NCBI GenBank assembly: GCA_002415855.1
Contig: DIAS01000094.1
Coordinates: 1-23,381, forward strand
Length of the DNA stretch: 23,381 nucleotides
Direction of reading: 5' to 3'
Origin: Bacteroidales bacterium UBA5072
GTDB lineage: Bacteria; Bacteroidota; Bacteroidia; Bacteroidales; UBA10428
The notes beneath the pieces were generated by a model, which saw only the letters and a list, made by a program, of their open reading frames with translations, was not told the origin of the DNA and made no database searches. This document shows positions 23,001 through 23,381 of this stretch, piece by piece. Numbering within the stretch: the stretch's first letter is position 1; each line of letters starts with the position of its first letter. A program made the position numbers and the translations under genes.

Positions 23001-23381
23001 AGCAGCATCGAGCACCACATTGGCAGAAGCAACGGAAGTACAGGTTGATGCATTGGTTACGGTAAATGTGTAGGTAGCACCTGCCGGCAGATCAGCAACG
23101 GTATAGCTGGTACCGGTGGATGAGTACGTTGTACCGCCCGGGGTTCTGGTCAATGTCCAGGTTCCGGTTGAAGGCAGACCGTTTAATACCACGCTCCCTG
23201 TATTTACAGCGCAGGTTGGTTGTGTAATGGACCCGACGGTGGGAGCTGCAGGAGCAGATGGTACTGATTCGATAACCACATTGGCTGATGCAACGGAAGT
23301 ACAGACTGATGCATTGGTCACGGTAAATGTGTAGGTGGCTCCTGCCGGCAGATCAGCAACGGTATAGCTGGTCCCGGTGGA
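20100..23381 (-). CDS. Large repeat-containing surface protein with T9SS sorting domain (5' end outside window)
   Basis: The minus-strand frame is open from the window edge to a stop at 20100, giving 1093 codons, so the N-terminus is missing. The GTG at 23321 is internal, because the repeat sequence continues upstream of it. From the N-terminal side there are ten tandem units of 85-87 residues (first partial) resembling SprB/Ig-like adhesin repeats: an N-terminal QPTC, a central GTWTLTR, and a closing GLPAGxTYTFTVTNASxCTS. Two cadherin/Ig-like segments follow (AITVAEDNSLKIATANL, VNDAPVVTNIPDQ). The last 78 residues (ALVYPNPTSGFITILFEG onward, with NLSAGTYFIV) are a type A sorting domain for type IX secretion. 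The protein is probably secreted or displayed on the surface for adhesion or gliding. Confidence 0.93.
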   Translation of the reverse strand, partial: STGTSYTVADLPAGATYTFTVTNASVCTSVASANVVIESVPSAPAAPTVGSITQPTCAVNTGSVVLNGLPSTGTWTLTRTPGGTTYSSTGTSYTVADLPAGATYTFTVTNASTCTSVASANVVLDAALVTPAPPSVGAIAQPTCAVNTGSVVLNGLPSTGTWTLTRIPGGATYSSTGTSYTVTGLPAGATYTFTVTNASTCTSVVSANVVIDAAPVTPAAPSVGAIAQPTCAVNTGSVVLNGLPATGIWTLTRTPGGTTYSSTGTSHTITNLPAGATYTFTVTNASTCTSVASATVVLDAAPVTPAAPSVGAIAQPNCAVNTGSVVLNGLPSTGMWTLTKTPGGTTYSSTGTSYTVTGLPAGTTYTFAVTNASTCTSVASASVVINVTPVVPAAPAVGNITQPTCAVNTGSVVLSGLPSSGGWTLTRTPGGTRYTSSGTSYMVQGLPAGITYTFTVTNTSSCTSTASANVIIDAAPDKPMAPTVGTITQPTCVITTGSAVLSGLPSSGTWTITRTPAGLPYSSTGTSYTVTGIPSGTYTFIVTNASGCSSASSANVVINPRPVQSAPIVGTITQSTCAVATGGVVLSGLPANSWTLTRYPGGSSITGSGISYAVSGLAAGNYTFTITNSSGCTSAESSSVVINSQPASPAAPIVGTITQPTCTVGTGSVVLSSLPASGTWTLTRSPGGTTYSGTGISYTVTGLAAGNFTFTVTNTSKCISAASSIVVINRNPSGPSAPVVGTITQPTSSFATGSVVLSGLPSTGSWTLTRYPGGTTLTGTGTSTTIAGLASGTYTFTVAVASGCASAASAEIVINAVPEITGQNAITVAEDNSLKIATANLIISDPDNTPAQMTVSVGSGSDYSVTENNTVVPTLNYNGTLTVPVTVTDGIATSNVFDLTVMVTPVNDAPVVTNIPDQRVEKGKSFAVIDLDLYVNDIETADNLIVWTFMENTNLNVSIVDRKATVAVKDNAWTGSDTIVFWATDNDASIPLSAADSVIFTVVRITGLEDNAAIKALVYPNPTSGFITILFEGPKEREIHLEILSLQGKVVETRTERISDDRIDLNLGNLSAGTYFIVMKIDGFSRMLTITKE
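20103..20336 (-). other. Type IX secretion (Por) C-terminal sorting domain coding segment
   Basis: The 78-residue end begins ALVYPNPTSG and includes LEILSLQGKVV, a LNLGNLSAGTYFIV motif and the final MLTITKE. This pattern is the type A T9SS sorting signal, which is removed after outer-membrane passage. It implies that the host encodes a T9SS. Confidence 0.88.
20913..23381 (-). repeat. Tandem coding repeats of about 261 bp in the surface protein gene
   Basis: Nine full units and one partial unit are present. Five are 261 bp (23243-22983, 22982-22722, 22721-22461, 22460-22200, 22199-21939); the last four are 255, 255, 258 and 258 bp. The units nearest the window edge are close to identical, and divergence rises toward the C-terminus. 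Each complete unit has cysteines near positions 11 and 66-68, except the last, which has lost the first one. Confidence 0.92.

Noticed and set aside
23319..23321. GTG as the start of the surface protein
   Set aside because: The repeat sequence continues in frame upstream to the window edge, so this codon is an internal valine.
20913..23381. CRISPR-like regular repeats
   Set aside because: The 255-261-bp units are contiguous, coding and in frame, with no spacers.

Overview
The window looks like chromosomal DNA of a Bacteroidota member, probably from the Bacteroidales or a related anaerobic or marine lineage. Three things point there. The large surface protein at the right edge ends in a type IX secretion (Por) sorting domain. 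Seven intergenic sites match the Bacteroidota -7 promoter box TAnnTTTG exactly. Most genes lack a Shine-Dalgarno sequence. No tRNA, rRNA, CRISPR array, IS element or prophage gene was seen.

Left part (1-7.9 kb): a minus-strand pair (nitroreductase, then the N-terminal part of FolC, cut by the window edge) is followed by a plus-strand run of PIN-PhoH ATPase, SixA-type histidine phosphatase, polyphosphate kinase 1, inositol-monophosphatase-family enzyme, LpxL-like acyltransferase and GT2 glycosyltransferase. From sixA onward the spacings are short or overlapping (41 nt, 38-nt overlap, about 18 nt, 4-nt overlap), so this is probably one transcript joining polyphosphate metabolism to envelope lipid and glycan synthesis.

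Middle part (7.9-13.3 kb): a predicted outer-membrane barrel convergent with the GT2 gene; a cysteine-rich receiver-like protein that has lost its phosphorylation residues; a 92-residue protein of unknown function behind a perfect Shine-Dalgarno and an AT-only palindrome; an aldo/keto reductase with a twin-arginine leader; hexameric-type glutamate dehydrogenase; and a ribokinase-like PfkB kinase whose signature residues are substituted at several positions.

Right part (13.3-23.4 kb): an exported TPR protein; a secreted GH2 glycosidase convergent with it, whose 3' coding end carries what looks like the TPR gene's intrinsic terminator; a BlaI/BlaR1-type regulator and protease pair whose promoter lies between two matching inverted repeats; and a large T9SS-exported protein with ten tandem repeats of 85-87 residues, its N-terminus beyond the window.

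No obvious defence system or wholly new multigene system is visible. The best leads are the operator-promoter-operator layout before the BlaI-like gene together with the BlaR1-like protein that has a hendecad coiled coil in place of a beta-lactam sensor, the cysteine-rich pseudo-receiver beside the unknown 92-residue protein, the altered ribokinase, and several perfect palindromes at gene starts.
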